Assembly (NCBI RefSeq): GCF_020991455.1 | Contig: NZ_JAJMOX010000010.1 | Span: 1-64,000 of the forward strand | Length of the DNA stretch: 64,000 bases | Direction: 5' to 3' | From: Flavobacterium sp. JAS | GTDB taxonomy: Bacteria; Bacteroidota; Bacteroidia; Flavobacteriales; Flavobacteriaceae | In this document: positions 1-8,413 of the stretch, piece after piece | How the letters are laid out: the number at the start of each line of letters is the position of its first letter | How positions within the stretch are numbered: the stretch's first letter is position 1 | Position numbers and translations under genes: made by a program | Notes under the pieces: generated by a model | What the model saw: the letters and a program-made list of their open reading frames with translations, nothing else | Told to the model about the DNA's origin: nothing | Database searches by the model: none

Positions 1-152
1 GCGACCCGAAGAGAAATGCCATAAGTATCATTTGTATGATTAATTAAATCCCGTTTCTGTTAAATAAAAGTCAATTTTGTGTTTTAAATTATCTTGTGTT
101 AGCCTTTTAAAATGTGAATCTGTATTTTTGTTTTAAATATTATAATCTAAGT
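1..152. other. Left edge and pafA upstream region
   Basis: No gene is firmly supported here. A plus-strand reading frame from base 2 stays open for 13 codons (ending HKYHLYD) to a stop at 41-43 and could be the tail of a gene cut by the window edge, but two other frames also run on, so this is a guess. The rest is AT-rich leader of pafA. TATCTTGT at 90-97 is one base from the -7 consensus TAnnTTTG and lacks a well-spaced TTG. Confidence 0.3.
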
Positions 153-1772
153 ATGAAAAAAAGTATTGTATTGTTGACATTGTTTGTTATCTCAAATTTA
201 AATGCTCAACAGCGCCCTAAGTTGGTTGTAGGTATTGTAGTTGATCAGATGAAAATGGAATATTTATATCGGTTTTCGGATGATTTTTCTCCAAACGGAT
301 TTAAGAGATTGATGAATAATGGGTATACTTTTCAAAATATGCATTATAATTATATGCCAACTTATACGGCACCAGGACATGCTTCTATTTATACAGGTAC
401 AACTCCATCTACTCACGGAATTGTTGGTAATGAATGGTTTAGCAGAACTCTTGGTAAAGAAATGTATTGTACTGATGATGCATCTGTAAAAACAATTGGT
501 GATGGAACAGTCGAAGAAGGTGCAATGTCTCCAAAAAATCTTCAAAGTACTACTATTACTGACGAAGTAAGAATGGCTACAAATTTTCAAGGAAAAGTTA
601 TTGGTATGAGCCTTAAAGACCGTGGGGCTATTTTGCCAGCAGGTCATTTTGCAAATTGGGCTTTTTGGTATAGTAAAACAGGTTCTTTTATTTCGAGTAC
701 TTTTTATGGTGAAAAATTACCAGAATGGGTTACTGAGTTTAATAATGAGAAACATTACATGTCTTATATTAATAAAGGGTGGGATTTATTTAAACCAGCT
801 TCAACTTATAACGAAAGTTTACCGGATAATAATCCGTATGAAGGAAAGTTATACGGAAGTGCTGCTCCAGTCTTTCCATACGATTTAAAAACGATGTATG
901 AGAAGAATGATGCCGGAGTTTTGAGAGCTACTCCTTATGGGAATGATTTATTGGCTGAATTTGCTAAAAAAGCGATTGAAAAGGAAGAATTAGGAAAAGA
1001 TAATATTACTGATTTCTTGACGGTTAGTTTTTCGTCTACAGATTATGTTGGACATTTACTTGGTCCACGTTCTATGGAGCTTCAGGACACATATTTAAGA
1101 TTGGATCAAACTATTGCTGATTTCTTGGCTTATCTTGACAAAACAGTTGGTAAAGGAAATTATCTTTTATTTTTGACTGCTGATCACGCTGGTGCTGAAA
1201 ATGTTATTTATCTGAAAGATCGAAAATATAATGTTGACAATTATCCATCGAAAGATGTTAAAAAGAGTTTGCAAGATTTCTCTACTAAGACATTTGGTGT
1301 TGATTTAATTTTGAATTATTCGAACTTTAATGTTTTCTTTAATAAGCAAATTATTAAAGATAAAAAGTTAGATTTAGTAAAAGTTAAACAAGCTTTTAAA
1401 GAATTTTTAATTACACAACCACAGGTTAAAAAAGTATATACTGAAGAAGAAATTTTGGCTAACTCAGGAAATGATTATTATTTAAATTTTGTTGCAAAAG
1501 GATATGATGTAACTCAAGATGGAGATATGATTATTATTGATAAGCCTGGAGATATTGAATACTCAACTACAGGAACTTCACACGGAACGCCTTATAGTTA
1601 TGATACACACGTACCAGCTATTTTTTACGGGTGGCATATTAAAAAGGGAGAATCATACGATAAAAAAGCTATTACCGAGATTGCTCCGACAATTGCTCAA
1701 AAAATCAAAGTTACTTTCCCTAATGGAACTGAAGCAAAAGTGCTACAAGAAGTTTTAGATGATAAAAAATAG
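153..1772 (+). CDS. pafA: Secreted PafA-type alkaline phosphatase
   Basis: Phosphomonoesterase of the alkaline phosphatase superfamily that releases phosphate from organic esters outside the cytoplasm. I start it at 153, not at an in-frame codon 39 bases upstream, because this gives a clean signal peptide (MKKSIVLLTLF..., cleavage near Ala18-Gln19) in a 539-residue protein. The active-site set of Elizabethkingia PafA is present with the same spacing: metal ligand Asp31, nucleophile Thr72 (YTAPGH), Asn93 (GNEW), Lys155 and Arg157 (SLKDRG). Zinc ligands are in STDYVGH, TADHAG and GTSHGTP. PafA is known to be insensitive to product phosphate; that this copy is so is inferred. It appears monocistronic and convergent with ald. 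Confidence 0.93.
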   Translation: MKKSIVLLTLFVISNLNAQQRPKLVVGIVVDQMKMEYLYRFSDDFSPNGFKRLMNNGYTFQNMHYNYMPTYTAPGHASIYTGTTPSTHGIVGNEWFSRTLGKEMYCTDDASVKTIGDGTVEEGAMSPKNLQSTTITDEVRMATNFQGKVIGMSLKDRGAILPAGHFANWAFWYSKTGSFISSTFYGEKLPEWVTEFNNEKHYMSYINKGWDLFKPASTYNESLPDNNPYEGKLYGSAAPVFPYDLKTMYEKNDAGVLRATPYGNDLLAEFAKKAIEKEELGKDNITDFLTVSFSSTDYVGHLLGPRSMELQDTYLRLDQTIADFLAYLDKTVGKGNYLLFLTADHAGAENVIYLKDRKYNVDNYPSKDVKKSLQDFSTKTFGVDLILNYSNFNVFFNKQIIKDKKLDLVKVKQAFKEFLITQPQVKKVYTEEEILANSGNDYYLNFVAKGYDVTQDGDMIIIDKPGDIEYSTTGTSHGTPYSYDTHVPAIFYGWHIKKGESYDKKAITEIAPTIAQKIKVTFPNGTEAKVLQEVLDDKK

Positions 1773-1797
1773 TTTATCTATTATATAAAGTAAAAAC

Positions 1798-1820
1798 CTA
1801 TCATAATTTATGACAGGTTT
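1798..1820 (+). terminator. Hairpin after pafA
   Basis: AACCTATCAT pairs with ATGACAGGTT (one wobble or mismatch) around AATTT, followed by a T run. It lies 25 bases after the pafA stop. Confidence 0.6.
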
Positions 1821-1833
1821 TTTTATGCATAAA

Positions 1834-1866
1834 AAAAAGGCTTTTCAATTAAGAAAAGCCTTTTTA
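1834..1866. terminator. Bidirectional terminator pafA/ald
   Basis: A perfect stem AAAAAGGCTTTTC / GAAAAGCCTTTTT around AATTAA has A and T runs on both sides, so it can stop transcription from both convergent genes. Confidence 0.8.
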
Positions 1867-1903
1867 AGTAGTGTTTTAGTAAGCACTTATTTTAATGTTA
1901 GCA

Positions 1904-3022
1904 CTATGCGTTTGCTAACACTAATTCTTCGTTAAAAGGAAGATTCCAAGCTTCAGCAACTCCCTTGTAAAGAATTTTTCCGTTTGCAATATTTAATCCT
2001 TTTTTCAATTCTTCATTTTCGTTACAAGCTTTTTCCCATCCTTTATTAGCTAATTGTACTGCATAAGGCAAAGTAGCATTTGTTAAAGCTAATGTAGATG
2101 TATAAGGAACAGCCCCTGGCATGTTAGCCACACAGTAGTGAACGATATCGTCAATGATAAAAGTTGGGTTTTCGTGAGTTGTAGGAGTACAAGTTTCAAT
2201 ACAACCACCTTGATCAACAGCTACGTCAACAACAACAGTTCCTGGGCGCATTAATTTAAGCATATCACGAGTGATTAAGTGAGGTGCTTTTGCTCCTGGA
2301 ATCAAAACTGCTCCAACGATTAAATCAGCATCTTTAATTGCTCTTGTGATATTATAATGGTTGGACATCTCTGTGTTTACGTTTGCAGGCATGATATCAT
2401 CTAAATGACGTAAACGTGGCAAACTCAAATCCATAATAGTAACTTGAGCACCTAAACCAGCAGCCATTTTTGCAGCTTGAGTTCCTACGATTCCTCCACC
2501 AAGTACTAATACTTTTGCTGGTGGAACACCTGGTACACCTCCTAAAAGGATTCCTCTTCCTTTTAATGGTTTTTCAAGATATTTTGCTCCTTGTTGAATA
2601 GCCATACGACCAGCAACTTCAGACATTGGAACCAATAAAGGTAAACTACGATCTGATTTTTCAACAGTTTCATAAGCCAAACATACAGCACCTTTTTCAA
2701 GCATAGCATGAGTTAATGGTTCAGATGAAGCAAAGTGAAAATAAGTAAACAATAATTGATCTTTTTTGATTAATGGGTATTCAGAAGCGATTGGCTCTTT
2801 TACTTTAATAATCATTTCAGCGATCGCATAAACTTCCTCAATAGTTGCTAAAACTGTTGCACCAGCAGTTGCATATTCGTCATCACTAAAACCACTTCCT
2901 AAACCAGCAGTAGCTTGTACATAAACTGTATGTCCGTGTTTTTTCATTTCTGAAACACCAGCTGGTGTTAATGCTACACGATTCTCGTTATTCTTAATTT
3001 CTTTTGGAACACCTATTATCAT
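1904..3022 (-). CDS. ald: Alanine dehydrogenase
   Basis: NAD-dependent L-alanine dehydrogenase, interconverting alanine and pyruvate plus ammonia in the cytoplasm. The 372-residue length is standard. Known catalytic and substrate residues are in register: Arg15 (NENRVAL), Lys75 (VKVKEP), His96 (FTYFHFAS) and Asp270 (VDVAVDQGG). The NAD-binding glycine motif GGGIVGTQAAKMA lies near residues 174-186. It is transcribed divergently from an Lrp/AsnC regulator with about 200 bases between them, the usual arrangement for ald control by an alanine- or leucine-sensing regulator. A -7 box lies at 3061-3068. Confidence 0.96.
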   Translation of the reverse strand: MIIGVPKEIKNNENRVALTPAGVSEMKKHGHTVYVQATAGLGSGFSDDEYATAGATVLATIEEVYAIAEMIIKVKEPIASEYPLIKKDQLLFTYFHFASSEPLTHAMLEKGAVCLAYETVEKSDRSLPLLVPMSEVAGRMAIQQGAKYLEKPLKGRGILLGGVPGVPPAKVLVLGGGIVGTQAAKMAAGLGAQVTIMDLSLPRLRHLDDIMPANVNTEMSNHYNITRAIKDADLIVGAVLIPGAKAPHLITRDMLKLMRPGTVVVDVAVDQGGCIETCTPTTHENPTFIIDDIVHYCVANMPGAVPYTSTLALTNATLPYAVQLANKGWEKACNENEELKKGLNIANGKILYKGVAEAWNLPFNEELVLANA

Positions 3023-3060
3023 TTTGTTATATTTTTTTGTTGTTTTTTGAAATTGTTTTA

Positions 3061-3068
3061 CAAATCTA
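3061..3068 (-). promoter_or_regulatory. Candidate -7 element of ald
   Basis: The minus strand reads TAGATTTG, an exact match to TAnnTTTG, 38 bases upstream of the ald start. No TTG is well placed for -33. Confidence 0.45.
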
Positions 3069-3223
3069 CTGATAGAGAATATATTATTGATAATTGAGTA
3101 TTAAATAAGAAAATATTATTTTATTTTATATTTTTACAGAAAAATATTCTTTTTGAGGGTAATATTATTTCCTTAAAAAGAAAAAATGACTAAATCTTAG
3201 TACTCACTGAAAACGTTTTCGTT

Positions 3224-3682
3224 ATGGCTTTAGATGAAATAGACAAAAAAATCTTACGACTTTTACAAGAAAATGCGCACTACACTTTAAAAGACATCGC
3301 AAACAAGATTAATTTATCGTTAACACCGGTTCATGACCGTGTTAAACGCCTTGAAAAAGAGGGTGTTATAGAAAAGTACGTTTCGATTCTCAATAAGAAA
3401 AAACTGGGTAATAATCTAACTGTTTATTGTCAGGTTACCTTAACCAAGCAAACTTATGATACTTCTGAAGGATTCAATCAATCGATATTGAATTTACCTG
3501 AGGTGGTGGAGTGTAATTATGTTTCAGGGAATTTTGATTACATGCTTAAAATTATCATTCCGGACATGGAAAGTTACCATCACTTTCATCAAAAGAAATT
3601 ATCGATTTTGCCTGAAGTCTCTCTTATCAATACAGTTTTTGTTATTTCGGAAGTAAAAAGCACAACTGTTCTGCCTATTTAG
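3224..3682 (+). CDS. Lrp/AsnC family regulator
   Basis: A 152-residue one-domain-pair regulator. Residues 4-50 form the AsnC-type winged helix (IDKKILRLLQENAHYTLKDIA..., recognition segment LTPVHDRVKRLEKEGVI). Residues 66-145 form the RAM/AsnC ligand-binding and oligomerisation domain (EVVECNYVSGNFDYMLKI). Family members bind AT-rich, often phased sites and respond to amino acids. The divergent position next to ald suggests it activates or represses ald; this is inference from context. The shared intergenic region is very AT-rich with several AATATT blocks. Confidence 0.9.
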   Translation: MALDEIDKKILRLLQENAHYTLKDIANKINLSLTPVHDRVKRLEKEGVIEKYVSILNKKKLGNNLTVYCQVTLTKQTYDTSEGFNQSILNLPEVVECNYVSGNFDYMLKIIIPDMESYHHFHQKKLSILPEVSLINTVFVISEVKSTTVLPI

Positions 3683-3690
3683 ATAAAACA

Positions 3691-3720
3691 AAAAACCACC
3701 AAGAAAACTTGATGGTTTTA
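3691..3720. terminator. Terminator between Lrp-type gene and gap
   Basis: AAAACCACCAAG pairs with CTTGATGGTTTT around AAAA with a single mismatch. It sits between the convergent regulator and GAPDH genes. Confidence 0.65.
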
Positions 3721-3743
3721 AGAATAGTGGTTTTGGTCTTATA

Positions 3744-5192
3744 TTAATAGTAAGTATAACGTCTTACTTTTGCAATATACTTCGCTAAACGAATTACTTG
3801 ATGGCTGTAGCCAAATTCGTTGTCATACCAGATATAAAGTACAATGTTTTTTCCGTCTTTAGAAACAATTGTAGCATTACTATCATAAATTGAAGGCGCT
3901 GAAGTTCCAACGATATCAGAAGAAACTAATTCATTATTCAAAGAATATTTAATTTGTTCTACTAGTTCACCTTCAAGTGCATATTTTTTCATGATTTTAT
4001 TGATAGCAGGAATTGAAGTTGCTTTTTTAACTTCTAAATTCAAAACTACTAAAGATCCGTTTGGAACTGGAACGCGAATAGCATTTGAAGTTAATTTTCC
4101 TTCTAAAGTAGGTAATGCTTTTGCAACCGCACTTCCGGCACCAGTTTCGGTAATTACCATATTTAAAGCTGCAGCTCTGCCACGACGGTATTTTTTATGC
4201 ATATTATCAACCAAATTTTGGTCATTTGTATAAGCATGAATAGTTTCTAAATGCCCTTTTACAACACCTAAAGTATCTTCAATTGCTTTTAGAACTGGTG
4301 TAATGGCGTTTGTAGTGCATGAAGCCGCAGAGAAAATATCAATTTCGTCCGGGTTATATTCGTTATGATTTACACCATGTACAATATTTGGAATTCCTTT
4401 TCCAGGTGCAGTCAATAAAACTTTACTAGCACCTTTTGAAGTTAAATGTCTTTTTAAAGCTTCTTCGGTAGTAAAAGCTCCCGTATTATCAATTACTAGA
4501 GCGTCATTGATTCCGTATTGTGTATAGTCAATTTCTTCTGGAGTGTTTGCATTGATAATATGAACTGTAGTTCCGTTAATAATCAAAGCATTATTTTTAG
4601 GATCGGCAGTTACAGATCCTTGAAAATCACCGTGAATTGAGTCGTATCTTAATAGAGAAGCTCGTTTCTCTAAACTGGATGCATCATTTTTATCACGTAA
4701 AACAATTGCTCTCAAACGCAATTGATTTCCTTTTCCGGTTTTAGACATTAGCTCTCTTGCTAATATGCGTCCAATTCGGCCAAAGCCATATAAAACAACA
4801 TCTTTTGGTTGAATTTCTTCAGATGATTTTGCCTTTTTCAGTTTATCCAGAACAAAATATCTTGCGTCCGGATATTTTTCGTCTTCTAAACGATATTCAT
4901 AAGTAAGTTTTCCAAGGTCTAATTTTGCTGGCGGAAGATCTAATGAAAGAACAACTCTTGCAATTTCTACCGAGTCAAAAATAGTAATTGGTTTACCTAC
5001 AAATTCGCCTGCGTATTGATGTAAATTAATAATATCGCTGACATTTTTATCCAATAATTGATTTTTGAATAAAACCATTTCTATGGATTTATCATACCAT
5101 AAATCGCTTATGATTTTAATTAATTCGACACCAGCTCTTCTTCGGTCGACTTGTAATGATACCTCTTTTTGGTACAACGTTTTTTTGCTCAT
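3744..5192 (-). CDS. gap: Glyceraldehyde-3-phosphate dehydrogenase, long form
   Basis: NAD(P)-dependent GAPDH, which phosphorylates and oxidises glyceraldehyde 3-phosphate in glycolysis/gluconeogenesis. At 482 residues it is about 140 longer than classical GapA. The Rossmann motif (LYGFGRIGR) begins only near residue 134, after an N-terminal extension. The active site SAASCTTNAITP holds Cys292, followed by the catalytic histidine region HAYTNDQ. The C-terminal signature IWYDNEFGYSHQ is intact. Long GAPDHs of this architecture are common in Bacteroidetes and some gammaproteobacteria. Whether it runs in the glycolytic or gluconeogenic direction cannot be told from sequence. Confidence 0.93.
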   Translation of the reverse strand: MSKKTLYQKEVSLQVDRRRAGVELIKIISDLWYDKSIEMVLFKNQLLDKNVSDIINLHQYAGEFVGKPITIFDSVEIARVVLSLDLPPAKLDLGKLTYEYRLEDEKYPDARYFVLDKLKKAKSSEEIQPKDVVLYGFGRIGRILARELMSKTGKGNQLRLRAIVLRDKNDASSLEKRASLLRYDSIHGDFQGSVTADPKNNALIINGTTVHIINANTPEEIDYTQYGINDALVIDNTGAFTTEEALKRHLTSKGASKVLLTAPGKGIPNIVHGVNHNEYNPDEIDIFSAASCTTNAITPVLKAIEDTLGVVKGHLETIHAYTNDQNLVDNMHKKYRRGRAAALNMVITETGAGSAVAKALPTLEGKLTSNAIRVPVPNGSLVVLNLEVKKATSIPAINKIMKKYALEGELVEQIKYSLNNELVSSDIVGTSAPSIYDSNATIVSKDGKNIVLYIWYDNEFGYSHQVIRLAKYIAKVRRYTYY

Positions 5193-5241
5193 AATTGATT
5201 AAATTGAAAAAAGAAAAACACAAATATTTTTAAATTTTGCG

Positions 5242-5249
5242 CAAAAGTA
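5242..5249 (-). promoter_or_regulatory. Candidate -7 element of gap
   Basis: The minus strand reads TACTTTTG (TAnnTTTG), 49 bases upstream of the gap start. No TTG is seen at the usual spacing. Confidence 0.45.
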
Positions 5250-5380
5250 CCTATTTCAATCGATTTCGTAAACAGTTTTATGATTTATTTTTGAAAGTGA
5301 CTCAAAAAATATTTTCTTCCAGCAATATAAAAAGTCAATTTATAATAGCGAAAAAATAAAATCTTTTTGGGGAGAAAATA

Positions 5381-5412
5381 AAAAAGCCACCTTATTTCTA
5401 AGATGGCTTTTA
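5381..5412 (-). terminator. Terminator after the Deg protease gene
   Basis: AAAAGCCACCTTA pairs with TAAGATGGCTTTT around TTTC with one mismatch. On the minus strand it ends in a T run, about 80 bases past the stop of the protease gene. Confidence 0.7.
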
Positions 5413-5490
5413 AAGTCATGTTTACTTGGAAAAATTTTTAGTTTTTAATCGAAGTAATTATAAACTGCGAATGAAAACATATAATTGTTA

Positions 5491-6891
5491 TTAAATAATG
5501 ATTCGAAGAACTTCTCCATTTTTATTTATCATTTCAAGACGTACACTTTGTCCTTCGTCTTTTTTACTTAAAAGTTTAGAAACGCTTTCGATATTTGTTG
5601 CTTTAACATTATCGATACTCAAAATAATATTGCCTTGCAGTTCATTTTGATATTGCATCAGGTTTTCATTATTGATGTTTTTGATTTTTACACCATAATC
5701 AATTCTGAATTTCTTTTTGTCAGTAGCATCAATATTTTCTAATTCGATTCCTTTAAATTCAGTACTATAAAACTCGTTTTTGCTTAAAGTTACCGGAACT
5801 GTTTTAGTTTTTCCGTCTTTAACATAAGTAACTTTAATAACATCATTTGGACGTTTTGTATTGATATATCCAGAAAGATCAGCATAAGTTGCGATATTTT
5901 GTTCATCAAGTTTTACAATAATATCTCCTTTGGCAAGACCTGCTTTTTCGGCTCCTGAATTTTTAGAAACTTTACTGATATAAAAACCTTGTGTCTCAGT
6001 AATTCCTAATTCTTTTGAAGCAGTACTATTTAATTCACCACCTTCAACACCCAGAATTCCTCTCTGAACATTACCAAATTCCATAATATCTTCGATTATT
6101 TTTCGAGCAATATTAGAAGGAACAGCAAATGAATATCCAACATAAGAACCTGTCATTGACGAAATCATAGTATTAATACCAATCAATTCACCTCTTGCAT
6201 TTACCAGAGCTCCGCCACTGTTTCCTGGATTTACCGCAGCATCAGTTTGAATAAAAGACTGAATTCCCTTTGTGTCTAAATTTCTGGCTTTCGCCGAAAC
6301 AATTCCCGCAGTTACAGTCGAAGTCAAATTGTACGGATTACCAACAGCCAAAACCCATTCGCCCACTTTTACGTTATCAGAATTTGCAAAAGCAGTGTAA
6401 GGAAGTTTTTCGTCGGCATTAATTTTTAGTAATGCGATATCCATTTTAGAATCTGTACCAATAAGTTTTGCGGGATATGATTTTTTATTGTTTAATGTAA
6501 TTTCAATTTCGGTCGCATCCTTAATTACGTGATTATTGGTTACGATATATCCATCTTCAGAAATGATGACTCCAGATCCGGTACCAACCTGCTCTTGTTG
6601 TTGTGCACCTCCATAACCATAGAAAAATTCCATCATAGGATTACTAACTGTTCTTCGCGAAACATTTTTTACGTGAACAACCGTATGAATTGTTTTGTCT
6701 GCGGCAGCTGTAAAATCAACAGTTTCGGTAGCTAAACCAACATTTTTACCGAATGAATTGGGGGCAAGAGTAACAACAGAATTTCCTCTTCCAAAAAAAG
6801 AATTGTTGCTGTCAAATAATAACTTGTAAGCACCAAGGGTAGTCGCACCACTAAGGAGTGAAACTAAAAATAAGGTTGAAAATCTTTTCAT
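5491..6891 (-). CDS. HtrA/Deg-family periplasmic serine protease
   Basis: Trypsin-like protease/chaperone for misfolded envelope proteins. The 466-residue protein has an N-terminal signal or anchor (residues 1-23). The catalytic triad is His121 (VTNNHVI), Asp151 (SKMDIALLKI) and Ser225 (NPGNSGGALV). The first PDZ domain (about 275-370, with GLAKGDIIVKLDEQNI) is typical; the second (about 385-466, with NIILSIDNVKATNI) is more divergent. The 80-100 loop contains a short Gly/Gln-rich linker. Two PDZ domains match DegP/DegQ rather than DegS. It is monocistronic by its own terminator. Confidence 0.95.
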   Translation of the reverse strand: MKRFSTLFLVSLLSGATTLGAYKLLFDSNNSFFGRGNSVVTLAPNSFGKNVGLATETVDFTAAADKTIHTVVHVKNVSRRTVSNPMMEFFYGYGGAQQQEQVGTGSGVIISEDGYIVTNNHVIKDATEIEITLNNKKSYPAKLIGTDSKMDIALLKINADEKLPYTAFANSDNVKVGEWVLAVGNPYNLTSTVTAGIVSAKARNLDTKGIQSFIQTDAAVNPGNSGGALVNARGELIGINTMISSMTGSYVGYSFAVPSNIARKIIEDIMEFGNVQRGILGVEGGELNSTASKELGITETQGFYISKVSKNSGAEKAGLAKGDIIVKLDEQNIATYADLSGYINTKRPNDVIKVTYVKDGKTKTVPVTLSKNEFYSTEFKGIELENIDATDKKKFRIDYGVKIKNINNENLMQYQNELQGNIILSIDNVKATNIESVSKLLSKKDEGQSVRLEMINKNGEVLRIII

Positions 6892-7002
6892 GATTATAAT
6901 TTATGTTTAAGTTATTTAACGTAAAAATAATTCAAAAATTTAACAGGTAAAATGGTTTAACTCTCTTTAACATTGATTAACATTTCATTAATTATTTGTT
7001 CG

Positions 7003-7010
7003 TACTTTTG
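7003..7010 (+). promoter_or_regulatory. Candidate -7 element of dapF
   Basis: TACTTTTG matches TAnnTTTG 20 bases before ATG 7031. It overlaps an in-frame GTG at 7010, which argues that translation starts at 7031. Confidence 0.5.
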
Positions 7011-7030
7011 TGTTTCTTAATGTAAAAAAA

Positions 7031-7813
7031 ATGCAAATAGAATTTTATAAATATCAAGGTACCGGAAACGATTTTGTAATGATTGATAACCGTTCAAATT
7101 TCTTTCCAAAAGAAGACATTAAATTAATTGAACGTCTATGTGACAGACGTTTCGGCATTGGAGCAGACGGACTTATTTTGCTGGAAAATGATACTGAAAC
7201 AGACTTCAAAATGGTCTATTATAATTCAGATGGAAATCAGAGTTCGATGTGCGGAAATGGCGGTCGTTGTCTGGTTGCTTTTGCCAATCAATTAGGAGTA
7301 ATTGAGAACAAAACTACTTTTATTGCAACAGATGGTTTGCATCATGCCTCAGTAGGAGATGATGCTATTATTTCGTTGCAGATGATCGATGTTGATGAAG
7401 TGCAAAAGAAAGATTCGTATACATTTTTAAATACCGGTTCACCACATCATGTTCAGATTGTTGAAGATTTAGAACATTATAATGTAAAAGATAATGGCGC
7501 TGCAATTCGTTATGGCGAATTATATGGTGAAAAAGGAAGCAACATTAACTTTGTAAAAAAAGTTGATGATAGTACTTTTTCGCTTCGTACTTATGAAAGA
7601 GGTGTTGAAGATGAAACTCTGGCTTGCGGAACTGGCGCAACGGCGGTTGCAATCGCCATGAATGCAATTGGTGAAACGGATAAAACTTCGATTAATCTAA
7701 ATGTTGAAGGCGGAAAACTTGTAGTTTCTTTTGATAAAATGGGAGATCATTTTACTAATGTTTTCCTGACTGGTCCTGCTAAATTTGTTTTTAAAGGAAC
7801 AATAGAAATTTAA
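7031..7813 (+). CDS. dapF: Diaminopimelate epimerase
   Basis: PLP-independent epimerase converting LL- to meso-diaminopimelate for lysine and peptidoglycan synthesis. From ATG 7031 the protein has 260 residues and begins MQIEFYKYQGTGNDF, the canonical DapF start; a GTG 21 bases upstream lies in the -7 promoter box and is rejected. The two active-site cysteines are Cys74 (MCGNGGRC) and Cys199 (ETLACGTGATA). It leads an apparent operon with a GNAT acetyltransferase and mltG, which ties it to cell-wall synthesis. Confidence 0.96.
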   Translation: MQIEFYKYQGTGNDFVMIDNRSNFFPKEDIKLIERLCDRRFGIGADGLILLENDTETDFKMVYYNSDGNQSSMCGNGGRCLVAFANQLGVIENKTTFIATDGLHHASVGDDAIISLQMIDVDEVQKKDSYTFLNTGSPHHVQIVEDLEHYNVKDNGAAIRYGELYGEKGSNINFVKKVDDSTFSLRTYERGVEDETLACGTGATAVAIAMNAIGETDKTSINLNVEGGKLVVSFDKMGDHFTNVFLTGPAKFVFKGTIEI

Positions 7814-7820
7814 TTAATAA

Positions 7821-7845
7821 TGTCAGTCTGAGCGGAGTCGAAGAC
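7821..7845 (+). repeat. Short dispersed word in the dapF operon
   Basis: The spacer after dapF contains TGTCAGTCTGAGCGGAGTCG followed by AAGAC. From memory this string recurs in Flavobacterium intergenic DNA; I see only one copy here and no partner arm. Confidence 0.4.
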
Positions 7846-7869
7846 AAATTCCAAAATCTAAAATTAAAA

Positions 7870-8403
7870 ATGATAACACTCAAAGGTGATTCTGTTTATT
7901 TGCGTGCTTTAGAGCCCAATGATTTAGAGTTTGTCTATGCGATGGAAAATGACGAAAGTATTTGGGAGGTTAGTAACACTCAAACACCTTATAGTCGTTT
8001 TCTGGTTCGTCAATATCTCGAAAATGCGCAGCAGGATATTTATGAGGCCAAGCAATTACGTTTAGCGATTTGTCAGGATCAGGATTTTCCTGCCATTGGA
8101 TTGATTGATTTATTCGAATTTGATCCTAAAAATAATAGGGCAGGTATTGGAATTGTTATTCAAAAAGAAGAGAATAAAAGACAAAATGTAGGTTCTGAGG
8201 CATTAGAACTCTTAATTAAGTATTCTTTTCATAATTTAAATTTACATCAATTATATGCAAATATTGCTGTAGGAAACGTAGCAAGTATAGCTCTTTTTAC
8301 TAAATTTGGCTTTGAGAAAATAGGAATTAAAAAAGATTGGATTTTGCTAAATAACCACTATCAAGACGAAGCAATATTTCAATTAATTAACAAACAAATT
8401 TAA
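7870..8403 (+). CDS. GNAT N-acetyltransferase
   Basis: A 177-residue single-domain acetyl-CoA-dependent acetyltransferase resembling the RimJ/RimL/SpeG group. The N-terminus (VYLRALEPNDLEFVYAMENDE) matches that group. The acetyl-CoA-binding segment is at about residues 95-108 (GIVIQKEENKRQNVGSEA), a loose version of the usual Q/RxxGxG/A. The C-terminal NVASIALFTKFGFEKIG is the conserved motif B region. The substrate is unknown. It sits between dapF and mltG with 56 and 10 bases of spacing, so it is probably co-transcribed. Confidence 0.85.
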   Translation: MITLKGDSVYLRALEPNDLEFVYAMENDESIWEVSNTQTPYSRFLVRQYLENAQQDIYEAKQLRLAICQDQDFPAIGLIDLFEFDPKNNRAGIGIVIQKEENKRQNVGSEALELLIKYSFHNLNLHQLYANIAVGNVASIALFTKFGFEKIGIKKDWILLNNHYQDEAIFQLINKQI

Positions 8404-8413
8404 ACTTTATACT

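Noticed and set aside
264..647. 127-codon frame antisense to pafA
   Set aside because: Overlaps the catalytic residues of PafA on the opposite strand; shadow frame.
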